A DNA stretch of 64,000 nt from Niveibacterium sp. SC-1 (GCF_038235435.1 NZ_CP151275.1:4898001-4962000), one strand, 5' to 3'. Counted from the first letter of the stretch, positions 53,364-63,334 are shown. A program made the numbers and translations. The notes: generated by a model not told the origin, from the sequence alone.

Positions 53364-54326
53364 ATGCCCGCTCAAGCAAACTGCCCGCTGCCACCCGGCT
53401 TCCAGCTGGAGCAGTACCGCATCGAGCAGCAGCTGAGTCTTGGCGGTTTCTCCATCGTCTATCTGGCCACCGCGCCGGACGAGACCCCGGTGGTGATCAA
53501 GGAATACCTGCCCAATTCGCTGGCCCTGCGCAAAGAAGGCGAGACCGAGCCCAAGGTGCCTGACGAACATCAGGCGGCCTTTCGCTATGGCATGAAATGC
53601 TTCTTCGAGGAAGGCCGCGCGCTCGCCAGCCTCAACCATCCGAACCTGGTGCGCGTGCTCAACTTCTTCCGCGCCAACGGGACGGTCTACATGGTGATGG
53701 CCTTCGAACGCGGCCGCACCCTGCAGGACTTCATCAACAAGAACAAAGGCGAGATCCGCGAGAAGTTCATCCGCGCGATCTTCACCCGCATGCTCAACGG
53801 CCTGCGCGAGGTGCATGCGAACAAGCTGCTGCACCTCGACATCAAGCCCTCGAACATCTACCTGCGCAACGACGGCAACCCGGTGCTGCTGGACTTCGGC
53901 GCCGCGCGGCAGACGCTCTTCAACGACGCGCCGATGCTCAAGCCGATGTACACGCCGGGCTACTGCGCGCCGGAACAGTTCCGCGACCGCGAGCACCTGG
54001 GGCCGTGGAGCGACATCTATTCGGTGGGCGCGAGCATGTACGCCTGCCTCGCGGCCGCGCCGCCGCAACGTTCGGACGAACGGGTCAAGAAGGACCAGCT
54101 GGAGTCGGCGGTCAAACGCTGGCGTGGCCACTATTCCGAACAGCTGCTCGAAACCATCGACTGGTGTCTCAAGCTCGACCCGCTCGCCCGTCCGCAGAGC
54201 GTCTATCAATTACAAAAGGCCTTGGCGCGCCGCGTGCGAGCGCGCGCCGCAAAGCCTTCCCCGCTCGGCCAGAAGTGGCTAGGCTCACTCAGCGAGAAGC
54301 TGCGCGCGCTCGTCTCACGCTCATGA
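53364..54326 (+). CDS. Eukaryotic-type Ser/Thr protein kinase
   Basis: 320-residue Hanks-type kinase, cytoplasmic, no transmembrane helix or sensor domain. Gly-rich loop LSLGGFSIVYLA (about 25-36), ATP Lys in VVIKEY, catalytic loop HLDIKPSN (about 157), DFGAAR (about 175) and activation-segment APEQF. The C-terminus after about 280 is a short basic tail. It overlaps the PP2C phosphatase by four bases (ATGA), so kinase and phosphatase are made together as a reversible switch. Substrates are unknown; linkage to rph/rdgB/hemW is typical for this lineage. Confidence 0.93.
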   Translation: MPAQANCPLPPGFQLEQYRIEQQLSLGGFSIVYLATAPDETPVVIKEYLPNSLALRKEGETEPKVPDEHQAAFRYGMKCFFEEGRALASLNHPNLVRVLNFFRANGTVYMVMAFERGRTLQDFINKNKGEIREKFIRAIFTRMLNGLREVHANKLLHLDIKPSNIYLRNDGNPVLLDFGAARQTLFNDAPMLKPMYTPGYCAPEQFRDREHLGPWSDIYSVGASMYACLAAAPPQRSDERVKKDQLESAVKRWRGHYSEQLLETIDWCLKLDPLARPQSVYQLQKALARRVRARAAKPSPLGQKWLGSLSEKLRALVSRS

Positions 54327-55240
54327 AATTCACCATCTACCAGGAAAGTCGCATCGGCAAGCGCCGCTCCAACCAGGACCGGCTTGCCTACTGCTATTCG
54401 CGCGATGCGCTCTTGCTCGTGGTCGCCGATGGGATGGGCGGCCACCTGCATGGCGAGATCGCGGCGCAGATCGCGGTGCAGTACATCACCGAGACCTTCC
54501 AGCGCGAAGCCCGACCCACGATCGCCGACGAGATGCTTTTCCTCTCGCGGGTGCTCTCGAACGCGCACCACGCGATCCTCGACTACGCCTTCGACAAGCA
54601 GCTGCCCGATCCGCCGCGCACCACCATCGTCGCCTGCATCATCCAGAACAGCCTCGCCCACTGGGCGCACGCCGGCGATTCGCGCCTCTACCTGATGCGC
54701 GAAGGCCGCGTGGCCTTCCACACCCGTGACCACTCGCGGGTCCAGGTGATGGTGGACCAGGGCCTGATCCGCGAAGGCGAGCAGGCCACGCATCCGCTGC
54801 GCAACCGCATCTTCAGCTGCCTCGGTGGCACGCATTCGCCGCAGATCGAGTTCTCGCGCCGCACCCCGCTCTACGCCGGCGACACGCTGCTGCTCTGCAC
54901 CGACGGTGTGTGGGGCCCGCCGGGCGCCGATCAGGTGCTGGCGCGGCTGGACGCGAAGAACATCATCCAGAGCGTGCCGCATCTGATGGACGAGGCCGAA
55001 CGCCTGGGCGGCGCGACCTGCGACAACCTCTCCACGCTCGCCGTGACCTGGCTTGACGACTTTGCCGAAGCGCCGCCGACTACCATCTCGACCATGACCA
55101 TGCCGGCCGATTCCTTCACCACCAAGATGGAAGGTTTCGCCCCCGGCCAGTTGCCGCCCGCTGCCGGCGACCTGTCGGACGACGATATCGAGAAGGCGAT
55201 CAACGAGATCAACAACGCCATCCGGAAATACTCCAAATGA
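54323..55240 (+). CDS. PP2C-family Ser/Thr protein phosphatase
   Basis: 305 residues. PP2C catalytic domain about 1-250 with metal-binding motifs RSNQDR (residue about 15), [12 protein letters not shown] (about 35), [10 protein letters not shown] (about 115) and CDNLSTLAV (about 230). A C-terminal tail of about 55 residues, Thr/Ser/Met-rich then acidic ([11 protein letters not shown]), may be a regulatory or kinase-target segment. Presumed antagonist of the adjacent kinase. Its stop overlaps the rph start by four bases. Confidence 0.93.
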   Translation: MKFTIYQESRIGKRRSNQDRLAYCYSRDALLLVVADGMGGHLHGEIAAQIAVQYITETFQREARPTIADEMLFLSRVLSNAHHAILDYAFDKQLPDPPRTTIVACIIQNSLAHWAHAGDSRLYLMREGRVAFHTRDHSRVQVMVDQGLIREGEQATHPLRNRIFSCLGGTHSPQIEFSRRTPLYAGDTLLLCTDGVWGPPGADQVLARLDAKNIIQSVPHLMDEAERLGGATCDNLSTLAVTWLDDFAEAPPTTISTMTMPADSFTTKMEGFAPGQLPPAAGDLSDDDIEKAINEINNAIRKYSK

Positions 55241-55965
55241 CCGACACCACCCGTCCTAGCGGCCGCGCGCCCGCGCAGTTGCGCCCGGTGCGCATCACCC
55301 GCGGCTTCACCCGCCACGCCGAAGGTTCGGTCCTGGTGGAATTCGGCGACACCCGCGTGCTGTGCAACGCCAGCGTGGAAGAAAACGTGCCGCCCTTCCT
55401 CAAGGGCAAGGGCCAGGGCTGGGTCACCGCCGAATACGGCATGCTGCCGCGCGCCACCCACACCCGCAGCGCGCGCGAAGCGGCCAAGGGCAAGCAGACC
55501 GGCCGCACCCAGGAGATCCAGCGGCTGATCGGCCGCAGCCTGCGCGCCGTGGTGGATCTGGAAAAGCTGGGCGAGCGCCAGGTCACGCTGGACTGCGACG
55601 TGCTGCAGGCTGACGGTGGCACCCGTACCGCCGCCATCACCGGCGCCTGCGTGGCGCTCTACGACGCGCTCGCCAAGCTGGTGGCCGCCGGCAAGCTCGC
55701 GGAGCATCCGATGCGCGAACTGGTGGCCGCGATCTCGGTCGGTATCCATGAGGGCGTGCCCCTCCTGGACCTCGACTACGCCGAGGACTCGGCCTGCGAT
55801 ACCGACATGAACGTGGTGGTCACGGCCACCGGCGGCATCGTCGAGATCCAGGGCACGGCCGAAGGGGCGACGTTCTCGCGCGCCGAACTCGAAACCCTGC
55901 TGACCCTGGCCGAGCACGGCATCGCCGGCCTGGTGGCAGCACAGAAACAGGCCCTGGGCCTCTGA
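55237..55965 (+). CDS. rph: Ribonuclease PH
   Basis: Phosphorolytic 3'-5' exoribonuclease trimming tRNA 3' ends. 242 residues with the family blocks [20 protein letters not shown] at the N-terminus, [37 protein letters not shown] and [18 protein letters not shown]. Full length. The ATG overlaps the phosphatase stop (ATGA). Confidence 0.96.
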   Translation: MTDTTRPSGRAPAQLRPVRITRGFTRHAEGSVLVEFGDTRVLCNASVEENVPPFLKGKGQGWVTAEYGMLPRATHTRSAREAAKGKQTGRTQEIQRLIGRSLRAVVDLEKLGERQVTLDCDVLQADGGTRTAAITGACVALYDALAKLVAAGKLAEHPMRELVAAISVGIHEGVPLLDLDYAEDSACDTDMNVVVTATGGIVEIQGTAEGATFSRAELETLLTLAEHGIAGLVAAQKQALGL

Positions 55966-55999
55966 TTCCGCGCCGGGTGCGCCCGGCCGGACCTTCACC

Positions 56000-56599
56000 A
56001 TGAACCGACTCGTCCTCGCTTCGAACAACCCGGGCAAGCTGCGTGAATTCGCCGCGTTGCTCGCCCCGCTGGGCATCGAGGTGCTGCCGCAATCGCACTT
56101 CAACGTGCCCGAGGCGGCCGAACCCTACGCCACCTTCGTCGAAAACGCGCTCGCGAAGGCCCGTCACTGTGCCCAGCGCACCGGCCTGCCGGCGCTGGCC
56201 GACGATTCGGGCATCTGCGTCAATGCGCTGACCGGTGCACCCGGCGTGCTCTCGGCCCGCTTCGCCGGCGAGCCCAGGTCGGACGAGCGCAACAACGCCC
56301 TGCTGGTGGAGAAGCTGCAAGGCCAGGCCGACCGCGGCGCCCACTATGTGTGCGTGCTGGTGCTGGTGCGCCATGCGCTCGATCCGCAGCCGATCATCGC
56401 CGAGGGCGAATGGCACGGCGAGGTGATCGACAGCCCGCGCGGCGCCAACGGTTTCGGCTACGACCCCTACTTCCTGCTGCCCGACCTGGGCCAGACGGCG
56501 GCTGAGCTGGACCATGCGCTGAAGAACACGCTCTCGCATCGCGGCGCCGCCTGCCGCCACCTGCTCGAACGCCTCCAGCCCCCGGCGCCGGCACTCTGA
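56000..56599 (+). CDS. rdgB: XTP/dITP diphosphatase (non-canonical purine NTP pyrophosphatase)
   Basis: Hydrolyses dITP/XTP to keep deaminated purines out of DNA. 199 residues with LASNNPGKLREF at the start, the LADDSGICVNAL active-site segment near residue 70, FGYDPYFLLPDLG near 152 and the closing LSHRGAACR. Starts 34 bp after rph; rph-rdgB-hemW is a conserved order. Confidence 0.96.
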   Translation: MNRLVLASNNPGKLREFAALLAPLGIEVLPQSHFNVPEAAEPYATFVENALAKARHCAQRTGLPALADDSGICVNALTGAPGVLSARFAGEPRSDERNNALLVEKLQGQADRGAHYVCVLVLVRHALDPQPIIAEGEWHGEVIDSPRGANGFGYDPYFLLPDLGQTAAELDHALKNTLSHRGAACRHLLERLQPPAPAL

Positions 56600-56720
56600 G
56601 TCGCGAGGCCGGCCGCCTCGCGGCGGTCGGCCCTTCCTTGCATTGAGCAGCCCCGGCGCGGTCGCGAATGAGACAATGGCGGATGCAGTCTTCCGCGGGC
56701 GCCACGCGCCTGCCGCCGCC

Positions 56721-57923
56721 ATGAGTTCCTCCCGCATCATCCCGCTCGTCACCCGTCCGGCCAACCTGCCGGAATCGCCCGCGCTGGCCGCGCCGCCGCC
56801 GCTCGCGCTCTATGTGCACTTCCCCTGGTGCGTGCAGAAGTGCCCCTACTGCGACTTCAACTCGCATGCGGTGCGGGGTGGCATCCCGGAGGCGGACTAC
56901 CTCGCCGCCCTGGTGGCGGATGTGGAAGCGGCACTGCCGCAGGTCTGGGGCCGGCGCGTGCAGTCGATCTTCATCGGTGGCGGCACGCCCAGCCTGATTT
57001 CCCCGGACGGGCTCAACCGCCTGCTGGAAGACATCCGCAGCCGCCTGATGCTGGCGGGTGACTGCGAGATCACGCTGGAGGCCAACCCCGGCACGGTCGA
57101 GGCCTCGCACTTCCCCGAGTTCCGCGCGGCCGGCGTGACCCGGCTGTCGCTGGGCATCCAGAGCTTCGACGACGCGATGCTCGCGCGCATCGGCCGCATC
57201 CACGGTGGCGCCGAGGCGCGGCGCGCGGCCGACCTGGCCGGCCAACACTTCGAGACCTTCAACCTCGACCTGATGTACGCGCTGCCCGAGCAAAGCCTGG
57301 GGGCCGCGCTGGCGGACGTGGAGACCGCGCTCTCCTTCTCGCCGCCGCACCTGTCCTGCTACCACCTCACCATGGAGCCGAACACCGCGTTCGGCGCGAA
57401 GCCGCCGGCGGGCCTGCCCGACGAAGACGCCTCGGCCGACATGCAGGAAGCGATCGAGGCGCGACTCGCGATCGCCGGCTTCCAGCACTACGAGACCTCC
57501 GCCTTCGCGCGGCCGGGCCACCGCTGCCGCCACAACCTCAACTACTGGCGCTTCGGCGACTACCTGGGCGTGGGCGCCGGCGCGCACGGCAAGCTTTCCT
57601 CGCACACCGGCATCCTGCGCGAGATGCGCCACAAGCATCCGAACGCCTACATGGAAGGTGCTGCGCGCGGCGACTTCACGCAGGAGCGGCGCAGCGTCGG
57701 CGTGGCCGAGCTGCCCTTCGAATTCATGATGAACGCCCTGCGCCTGACCGAGGGCGTGCCCACCAGCCTCTTCGAGGAGCGCACCGGCGTGCCGCTCGCC
57801 GCGGTGGAGGCGACGCTGGTAGCCGCGCGGCGCGACGGCCTGCTGGAGGCCGACGCCGCGCAGTTGAAACCCACGCTCAAGGGCCAGCGCTTCCTCAACG
57901 AATTGCTGGAGCGCTTCCTCTAG
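56721..57923 (+). CDS. hemW: Radical SAM heme chaperone HemW (HemN-like)
   Basis: 400 residues. Radical SAM motif CVQKCPYC (Cx3Cx2C) near residue 38, GGGTPSLISP near 82, LEANPGTVE near 120 and C-terminal HNLNYWRFGDYLGVGAGAHG typical of HemW. It lacks coproporphyrinogen dehydrogenase hallmarks, so heme delivery rather than synthesis is likely. ATG 56721 gives MSSSRIIPLV; ATG 56676 would add 15 residues. Confidence 0.92.
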   Translation: MSSSRIIPLVTRPANLPESPALAAPPPLALYVHFPWCVQKCPYCDFNSHAVRGGIPEADYLAALVADVEAALPQVWGRRVQSIFIGGGTPSLISPDGLNRLLEDIRSRLMLAGDCEITLEANPGTVEASHFPEFRAAGVTRLSLGIQSFDDAMLARIGRIHGGAEARRAADLAGQHFETFNLDLMYALPEQSLGAALADVETALSFSPPHLSCYHLTMEPNTAFGAKPPAGLPDEDASADMQEAIEARLAIAGFQHYETSAFARPGHRCRHNLNYWRFGDYLGVGAGAHGKLSSHTGILREMRHKHPNAYMEGAARGDFTQERRSVGVAELPFEFMMNALRLTEGVPTSLFEERTGVPLAAVEATLVAARRDGLLEADAAQLKPTLKGQRFLNELLERFL

Positions 57924-57937
57924 TCACTCCGGGGACC

Positions 57938-57957
57938 GCCGCCCGGCAGCGGGCGGC
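57938..57957. terminator. Stem-loop between convergent hemW and hydrolase genes
   Basis: Perfect 8-bp GCCGCCCG / CGGGCGGC stem with GCAG loop in the 73-bp convergent gap. Could act in both directions; T tract weak. Confidence 0.55.
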
Positions 57958-57996
57958 GCTTCGTGTCCCTGTGGAGCACGCTGCCTCGGCCCAAGC

Positions 57997-58887
57997 TCAG
58001 AGCCCGTTGCTCTTGAACCAGGCCAGCATCTTGCGCCAGCCATCCTCGCTCGCAGCCTTGTTGTAACTGGGCCGGTAGTCGGCGAGGAAGCCGTGGCCGG
58101 CGTCCGGATAGATCACCAGCTCGGACTTGCCGCCGGCCGCTTTCACCGCCTTCTGCATGTCCTCGACCGAATCGACAGTGATGCCGCCGTCCTTGCCGCC
58201 GTAGAGGCCGAGCACCGGCACCTTGAGCTCGGCCGCGATATCGATCGGATGCTTCGGATTGTTGGGCGACTCCGGCGCCTCGATGCGGCCGTACCAGGCG
58301 GCGCCAGCCTTGAGCTGCGGGTTGTGGGCGGCGTAGAGCCAGACCAGGCGCCCGCCCCAGCAAAAACCGGTGATCCCCACGCGCTTCGGGTCCCCCGCGT
58401 TCTTCGCCGCCCATGCGGCGGTGGCGTCCAGGTCCTGGATCACCTGTGCATCGGGCACCTTGGAGACGATCTTGGACTGCAGCTCGGCGATCGATTCGAT
58501 CTTGGTCGGATCGCCCTGGCGCTGGTAGAGCGCAGGCGCGATCGCGAGGTAGCCCGCCTTGGCGAGGCGGCGGCAGATGTCCTGCATCCATTCATGCACG
58601 CCGAAGATTTCCTGCACCACCAGCACGGTCGCAAAAGGGGCGCCCTTGGCCGGCATGGCGCGATAGGCATCCATCTCGATGTCGCCCGATGGCACCTTGA
58701 CCCAGCCGGCCTCCAGGCCTTCGGCGTCGGTCTTGATCACGGTCTGGGCGCAGACCGGCTGCACCGCCAGGGCGAAGCCGGTGGCGATGCCACCGGCGAG
58801 GAAGGCACGCCGGCCACTGATGGCGGGCGGGGTGAGGCTGTCGATGTCGGTGCGGATGCTTTCCTGCAGGCGGGTGGCAGAACTCAT
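57997..58887 (-). CDS. Dienelactone hydrolase family protein with Tat-type signal
   Basis: 296 residues. The N-terminal SGRRAFLAGGIATGFALA carries a twin-arginine-like motif plus hydrophobic stretch, with cleavage near VCAQ (about residue 48). The rest is an alpha/beta hydrolase of the carboxymethylenebutenolidase type: nucleophile Cys in GFCWGG (about residue 170), Asp in the GGKDGG loop and His in DAGHGF. Likely periplasmic, folded before export; natural substrate unknown. ATG 58887 follows AAGAGGAG. Confidence 0.88.
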   Translation of the reverse strand: MSSATRLQESIRTDIDSLTPPAISGRRAFLAGGIATGFALAVQPVCAQTVIKTDAEGLEAGWVKVPSGDIEMDAYRAMPAKGAPFATVLVVQEIFGVHEWMQDICRRLAKAGYLAIAPALYQRQGDPTKIESIAELQSKIVSKVPDAQVIQDLDATAAWAAKNAGDPKRVGITGFCWGGRLVWLYAAHNPQLKAGAAWYGRIEAPESPNNPKHPIDIAAELKVPVLGLYGGKDGGITVDSVEDMQKAVKAAGGKSELVIYPDAGHGFLADYRPSYNKAASEDGWRKMLAWFKSNGL

Positions 58888-59031
58888 GGGTTCACTCCTC
58901 TTGGGGGCTTGGGGAACGCTGCATGGACCGCGGACGCGGCGACGAATTCCCGCGCGGCGCGACGGCCACGCGCTTGAGAGGATAGGGGACGAGGCGGACA
59001 ATCGCGCCTTTGCCTTTCCCCGAGCCCGTCG

Positions 59032-59982
59032 ATGCGCCGCGTCCTGCCCCTGTTGTCTTGCCTGCTCTGTTGCCTGCTCCTGCCCGCCGGCGCTTTCGCC
59101 CAGACCCGCCTGATCTGGGGCGAGGCCGAGGTGATCGGCCTGCAGACGCTCAAGCGCGAGGACATCACCAGCCGCCTGCCGTTCAAGGTCGGGGCGCCGA
59201 TGGAGGAAAAGGAGAAGGAGATCCTCGGCTGGTGCGACAAGCTGCGCGGCAGCCTCAAGGTACTCGCGCTCAAGTGCAGCGGCGCGGTCGAGGAACGCAC
59301 GGTGCATCTGGTGGTAGAGGTCATCGAGTCGGCCGACCAGAGTTTCGGCATCCGCCCCTCCAATGCACCGGCCGCGCGCGCCCGGATCGCGCCCGAAGCG
59401 CGCCAACTGCTGGCACGGCGCGAATACCGGGTGCAGGAGATGGCCGCCGAAGGGCAGACGCCAAGCGAAGCCATCACCCCCTCGGGCGTGATCGTGGCGG
59501 ACGACCCGGAGCTGCGCATGTTCGACGCGCAGCTGCGCGAGACCTGCTTCGGTCGCCGTGCCGACTACGTCTCCATCGTGCTGGACCCGGGCAGCCAGGA
59601 GCGCCGCGAGGCCCTGGTGCTGCTCTCCTGGACCGGCGAACCCGAGACCACCATCGCCGCGATCCACAGCCGCCTGCTCGACCCCGATCCGGAGATCCGC
59701 AACCTCACCGGCCGCCTGATCCTCTCCTTCATGAGCCGGATCGAGGATCCGCAGATCGCGCACGACGTCGCGCAATCCTTCGTCGGCCAGCTGCAGATCC
59801 CCACCCATACCGACCGGACCAAGGCCGTGCTCGGGCTAGCGCAACTGGTCGCGGCGCATCCCGAGTTGCGCGACCTGATCGCCGACTCGGCCCGCGCGCC
59901 GCTGGAGAAGCTCGCACGCGAAAGCGTGCTCGATAACGTCGGCGGCCAGGCGCGCGCCCTGATCGCGCGCCTGCGCGGCTGA
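59032..59982 (+). CDS. Exported protein with POTRA-like and HEAT-like regions
   Basis: 316 residues, function not recognised. Cys-rich signal peptide (1-23, cleavage AFA-QT). The N-terminal mature part VIGLQTLKREDITSRLPFKVG resembles a POTRA-like repeat. The C-terminal half (about 180-316) is all helical with HEAT-like pairs (PETTIAAIHSRLLDPDPEIRNLTGRLI). Expected in the periplasm as a scaffold or adaptor; both fold calls come from sequence pattern only. Starts 144 bp from the divergent hydrolase. Confidence 0.65.
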   Translation: MRRVLPLLSCLLCCLLLPAGAFAQTRLIWGEAEVIGLQTLKREDITSRLPFKVGAPMEEKEKEILGWCDKLRGSLKVLALKCSGAVEERTVHLVVEVIESADQSFGIRPSNAPAARARIAPEARQLLARREYRVQEMAAEGQTPSEAITPSGVIVADDPELRMFDAQLRETCFGRRADYVSIVLDPGSQERREALVLLSWTGEPETTIAAIHSRLLDPDPEIRNLTGRLILSFMSRIEDPQIAHDVAQSFVGQLQIPTHTDRTKAVLGLAQLVAAHPELRDLIADSARAPLEKLARESVLDNVGGQARALIARLRG

Positions 59983-60010
59983 AACGCCCCGGCCGGCTCA
60001 GTTGGCCGAC

Positions 60011-61909
60011 TTAGCTGGCCGGTTCGGGCGCCAGGTCCTCGGCAAACACCGCCCGGTCGCGGCCTGCGCGCTTGGCGGCGTAGAGGGCGCCGTCCGCCTG
60101 GGCGACCAGCGCGTCACCGCTCGTTCCCGAGCCGGGCTCGTAGAGGGCGACACCGATGCTGATCGTGACGCCGAAGGGCGCACCGGAGGCGTCGTGCAGT
60201 GCCAGTGCCCGCACCGCGTCGAGCAGCTCCTGCGCGATCAGGGCGGCCCCCGCCCGGTCCGTCACCGGATACCAGGCCACGAACTCCTCGCCGCCAAGGC
60301 GCACCGCCATGTCTCCCGCGCGACGGCAGCTCTCCCGGATCACCTGCGCCACCGCGGCCAGGCACAGGTCGCCCACCGGATGGCCAAAGCGGTCGTTCAC
60401 CGACTTGAAACGGTCGATGTCCAGGGCAAACAGCGCCGCCGCGCGTGACTGTCTACGGGCACGCGCGATCTCGCGGTCCAGCGCCGGCTCCAGGTGGCGA
60501 CGGTTGAAGAGCCCGGTCAGCGGGTCCGTGCGGACCAGGGACTCCAGCTGCTGATTGGCTGCTTCCAGTTCGGCCAGGGTCTCGGCCAGCCTGCGCGTAC
60601 GTTCGTCGACCTTGCGCTCGAGCGACTCGTTGGTTTCGCGCTGGAAGTTGAGCATGGCCTGGGTCTGCTGCTGCAGGGTCCTGGTCAGGGCGAGGGATTC
60701 GTCCGTGGCCCGCTCGCGCTGGATGCGCTCCTGCTTGATGAGATCCGCCAGCCCCAGGCTGAGCACCAGGGCCTCGATGAGGAATCCGTAGGTCTGCGCA
60801 TAGATGGTGAAGGCGTTGGTGGGCACCAGGCCGTAGGGACGCAGGGCATTGATGAAGTTGGCCGCCAGCAGGACCAGCCAGGCTGCGAGAAAGAAGTAGG
60901 CCTGGCGCACGCCCTTGAGCGTCAAATAGATGGGTACGAACAGCGCCCATATGGTGAGCAGCAGCGCAACGGCCTCGAGCCAGGGCATCAGCTCGCGCTC
61001 GGTCAGGACGAGGCTCGCCAACGCGAGCACCGAGAAAGCCACGAAGAAGACCTGGGTGATCCGGTAGAGGGCCAGGCTGTGCCGCCTCACCTCCAGGTAG
61101 GAGAGAACGAAGGTAATGGCCGTCAGGTAGGCGAGATTGGGCGCGAAGCACAGCATGTGGGCCCGCACCCAGGCGTTCCCGCCCCACAGGTAGAGCGGCC
61201 CCATGCCATTGAGGCTCGCCACGAAGAGGCACACCGCAAGGGTGAAGAAGGTGTAGCGGCGGTACTGGGCGAGGCGGGCGCCGAAGGCGAGGAACAGGTT
61301 GTAGAGCGCCATCACCAGCAAGGCGCCGAAGAAGCCGCCGTAGAGCATCAGGAAGCTGCGCTCGTGCGCGAGGAAGTCCGCTTCACGGGCCCATAGGCTG
61401 ACACGGACATCGAGCAGGCCCTCGCCCGCTACCCGCAGCACTGCCTCGTAGCGCTCCCCCGGCACTACCGGCAGTCGCAGCAGCGGCACGCGATTGTCCA
61501 GGTAGCGCCGCAGGCCGGGCCGCTCGTCACCATCCCGCAGGTGCGCAACGAGGCGCCCGGTCGCGTCGTAGAGCCACAGATCCACCACGTCCAGGCTCGG
61601 CGGGTCGATTTCCATGAGCGGCCCGGACGCGTCGCCGGGCAGGACGAAGCTTCCGCGCAGCCAGATGGCGTCGCGGGTGTAGCGCGGCGCCGGCTGCGCG
61701 TCCGCCGGGGCCCACGCGGCACTGGCGCGCGCCGCGTCCACGTCGAGCCCGCCCGTGGCGTCCACCAAGCGCTGCAAGTCCTGCAAGCCCCGCGCGCTGG
61801 CCGCATACGCGGGCAAGCCCAGGGCCGGCACCAGCAACAGGCTGAACAGGACGAGCCAGACCACGTGGCAGACACAGGCTGGCCAGGCGGATCGGAACAG
61901 GGGGTTCAA
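60011..61909 (-). CDS. Diguanylate cyclase with 7TM-DISM sensor
   Basis: 632 residues. Signal/TM helix (about 14-36), periplasmic 7TMR-DISMED2-like beta domain (40-175), seven membrane helices of the 7TMR-DISM type (about 188-395), a coiled coil (about 400-465), then GGDEF (about 470-625) with active-site RLGGEEF and an intact product-inhibition I-site RAGD five residues before it. It makes cyclic di-GMP under control of an external, probably carbohydrate-like, ligand. The start is a TTG at 61909 with a good GGAGAG site; no ATG gives the signal helix. Confidence 0.9.
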   Translation of the reverse strand: MNPLFRSAWPACVCHVVWLVLFSLLLVPALGLPAYAASARGLQDLQRLVDATGGLDVDAARASAAWAPADAQPAPRYTRDAIWLRGSFVLPGDASGPLMEIDPPSLDVVDLWLYDATGRLVAHLRDGDERPGLRRYLDNRVPLLRLPVVPGERYEAVLRVAGEGLLDVRVSLWAREADFLAHERSFLMLYGGFFGALLVMALYNLFLAFGARLAQYRRYTFFTLAVCLFVASLNGMGPLYLWGGNAWVRAHMLCFAPNLAYLTAITFVLSYLEVRRHSLALYRITQVFFVAFSVLALASLVLTERELMPWLEAVALLLTIWALFVPIYLTLKGVRQAYFFLAAWLVLLAANFINALRPYGLVPTNAFTIYAQTYGFLIEALVLSLGLADLIKQERIQRERATDESLALTRTLQQQTQAMLNFQRETNESLERKVDERTRRLAETLAELEAANQQLESLVRTDPLTGLFNRRHLEPALDREIARARRQSRAAALFALDIDRFKSVNDRFGHPVGDLCLAAVAQVIRESCRRAGDMAVRLGGEEFVAWYPVTDRAGAALIAQELLDAVRALALHDASGAPFGVTISIGVALYEPGSGTSGDALVAQADGALYAAKRAGRDRAVFAEDLAPEPAS

Positions 61910-61987
61910 TGCGCTCTCCGGAGCTGCTGTGGCACGACAACGTGCAGGGACCGCGTCACGGCCGCGGGGTGCGCCGCGAGGGTGCGG

Positions 61988-62437
61988 CTAGTTGAAGCTG
62001 AAACGCAACTGCGCCGCAACGTAGCCCGTGTATTCGCGCACCGTGGGGAGCGCCACGATGTTGATGCCCACGCGCTGGTAGGCAAGCTTGAGCATGGGGA
62101 TCACCACGACCGGCGTCCAGTAGCCCGAGGCGAGCCCGCCGAAGGCGCCGAGCTGGGCGTTGAAGCCTTCCGGCGTGCCCCAGCTGAAGGGCATCCACTG
62201 CGCACCGGCGTAGAAGGTGTCCTTCTCGTAGCTGTTCTTGTAGTAGCCCGCGGCATAGACCAGCGGGATCTCGTCGTCGGGGCGCTCCCAGCCGATGCCG
62301 GGGTTGTTGCCGCGCAGCTCGTCACGCCGCTCGAAGTGATAGGCCACCCCGGAGACGACCAGCCAGTCATGCGCCGAAGCGCTGGCGGAGAAGAGGGTGG
62401 CGAGGACAAGGACGCAGGCGACGGCGAAGGACTTCAT
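61988..62437 (-). CDS. Small exported protein of unknown function
   Basis: 149 residues with a signal peptide (cleavage ASA-HD, about residue 22). The mature part is rich in aromatic and Gly residues with beta-strand periodicity (DTFYAGAQWMPFSW; GYVAAQLRFSFN) and ends in an aromatic-containing strand, so a small outer-membrane barrel is likely. No family recognised. Confidence 0.65.
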   Translation of the reverse strand: MKSFAVACVLVLATLFSASASAHDWLVVSGVAYHFERRDELRGNNPGIGWERPDDEIPLVYAAGYYKNSYEKDTFYAGAQWMPFSWGTPEGFNAQLGAFGGLASGYWTPVVVIPMLKLAYQRVGINIVALPTVREYTGYVAAQLRFSFN

Positions 62438-62544
62438 GCGGAAGGGCTGGGTGCGGACACAAAGGCCCGCACTCTAACCCGCCCGCCTGACGCCCGCGCG
62501 TCAGTGGACGCCCTATCTGCTCGACTGCGCGCCCAACACCGCGC

Positions 62545-63279
62545 TCAGCAAAGCGCCTCGTTCATGGTGCGCATCTGGATCTCGATGATCCGCGCGCCCG
62601 GGGACTGGGTGCAGGCGAGCAGCACCGCGCCGGCCACGTCCTCGGCCTCCAGCCAACCGGACTTCTCGACGATTGCCTCGGTGCGGCCAGTGCCCAGCGC
62701 GAACTCGGTCTTCACGCCGCCCGGGCAGATCGCACCAACCTTGATGCCGTGCGGGCGCAGCTCCTTGTCCAGCGCCTGGGCCATGCCGACCTGGGCGAAC
62801 TTGGTGCCGCAATAGACCGACTCGCCCGCGAAGCCGTAGACGCCGGCCATGGAGGAGATCATCAGGATCGTGCCCTGCTTGCGTTCGATCATGTGTGGCA
62901 CGGCGTGGCGGGTGAAGAGGAAGGTCGAGCGCACGTTGGTGTCGAACATCGCCTCGTAGTCGGCCAGGGTGGTGTCGGCGAGGTTCTTGTAGATGCCGAT
63001 GCCGGTGTTGTTCACGAGGATGTCGAGCGCGCCGAAGGCTTCGATCGCGCGGGCCACGCAGGCCTTGGCGGTGGCTTCTTCGCGCACGTCGCCGACCACG
63101 ATCTCCGCCTTGCCGCCGAGCGCGACGATCTTCGCGGCGAGTTCCTGCAGGCGTTCCGCGCGGCGCGCGGTGATGACGATGTTGGCACCCTCGCCGGCCA
63201 GCGCCAGCGCGCTGGCGCGGCCGATGCCGGCGGAAGCGCCGGTGATGAGGGCGGTCTTGCCCTGGAGTCGTGCAGCCAT
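62545..63279 (-). CDS. Short-chain dehydrogenase/reductase
   Basis: 244-residue classical SDR with Rossmann cofactor motif TGASAGIG (residues 14-21), R39-region TARRAER favouring NADP(H), catalytic Ser in ISSMAG (about 140) and YCGTK (Y153-K157 type). The structural NNAG motif reads NNTG here. Cytoplasmic oxidoreductase; substrate unknown. A GTAATCGATTAC palindrome lies upstream. Confidence 0.9.
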   Translation of the reverse strand: MAARLQGKTALITGASAGIGRASALALAGEGANIVITARRAERLQELAAKIVALGGKAEIVVGDVREEATAKACVARAIEAFGALDILVNNTGIGIYKNLADTTLADYEAMFDTNVRSTFLFTRHAVPHMIERKQGTILMISSMAGVYGFAGESVYCGTKFAQVGMAQALDKELRPHGIKVGAICPGGVKTEFALGTGRTEAIVEKSGWLEAEDVAGAVLLACTQSPGARIIEIQMRTMNEALC

Positions 63280-63322
63280 GTTCGATGTCTCCTTTGGTGG
63301 AATGCGAGCCTGAAGCCGGAAC

Positions 63323-63334
63323 GTAATCGATTAC
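63323..63334. promoter_or_regulatory. Palindrome upstream of the SDR gene
   Basis: GTAATCGATTAC, a perfect 12-bp palindrome, 44 bp before the SDR start. It resembles a small operator; different from the galactan operators in its outer bases. Confidence 0.45.
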
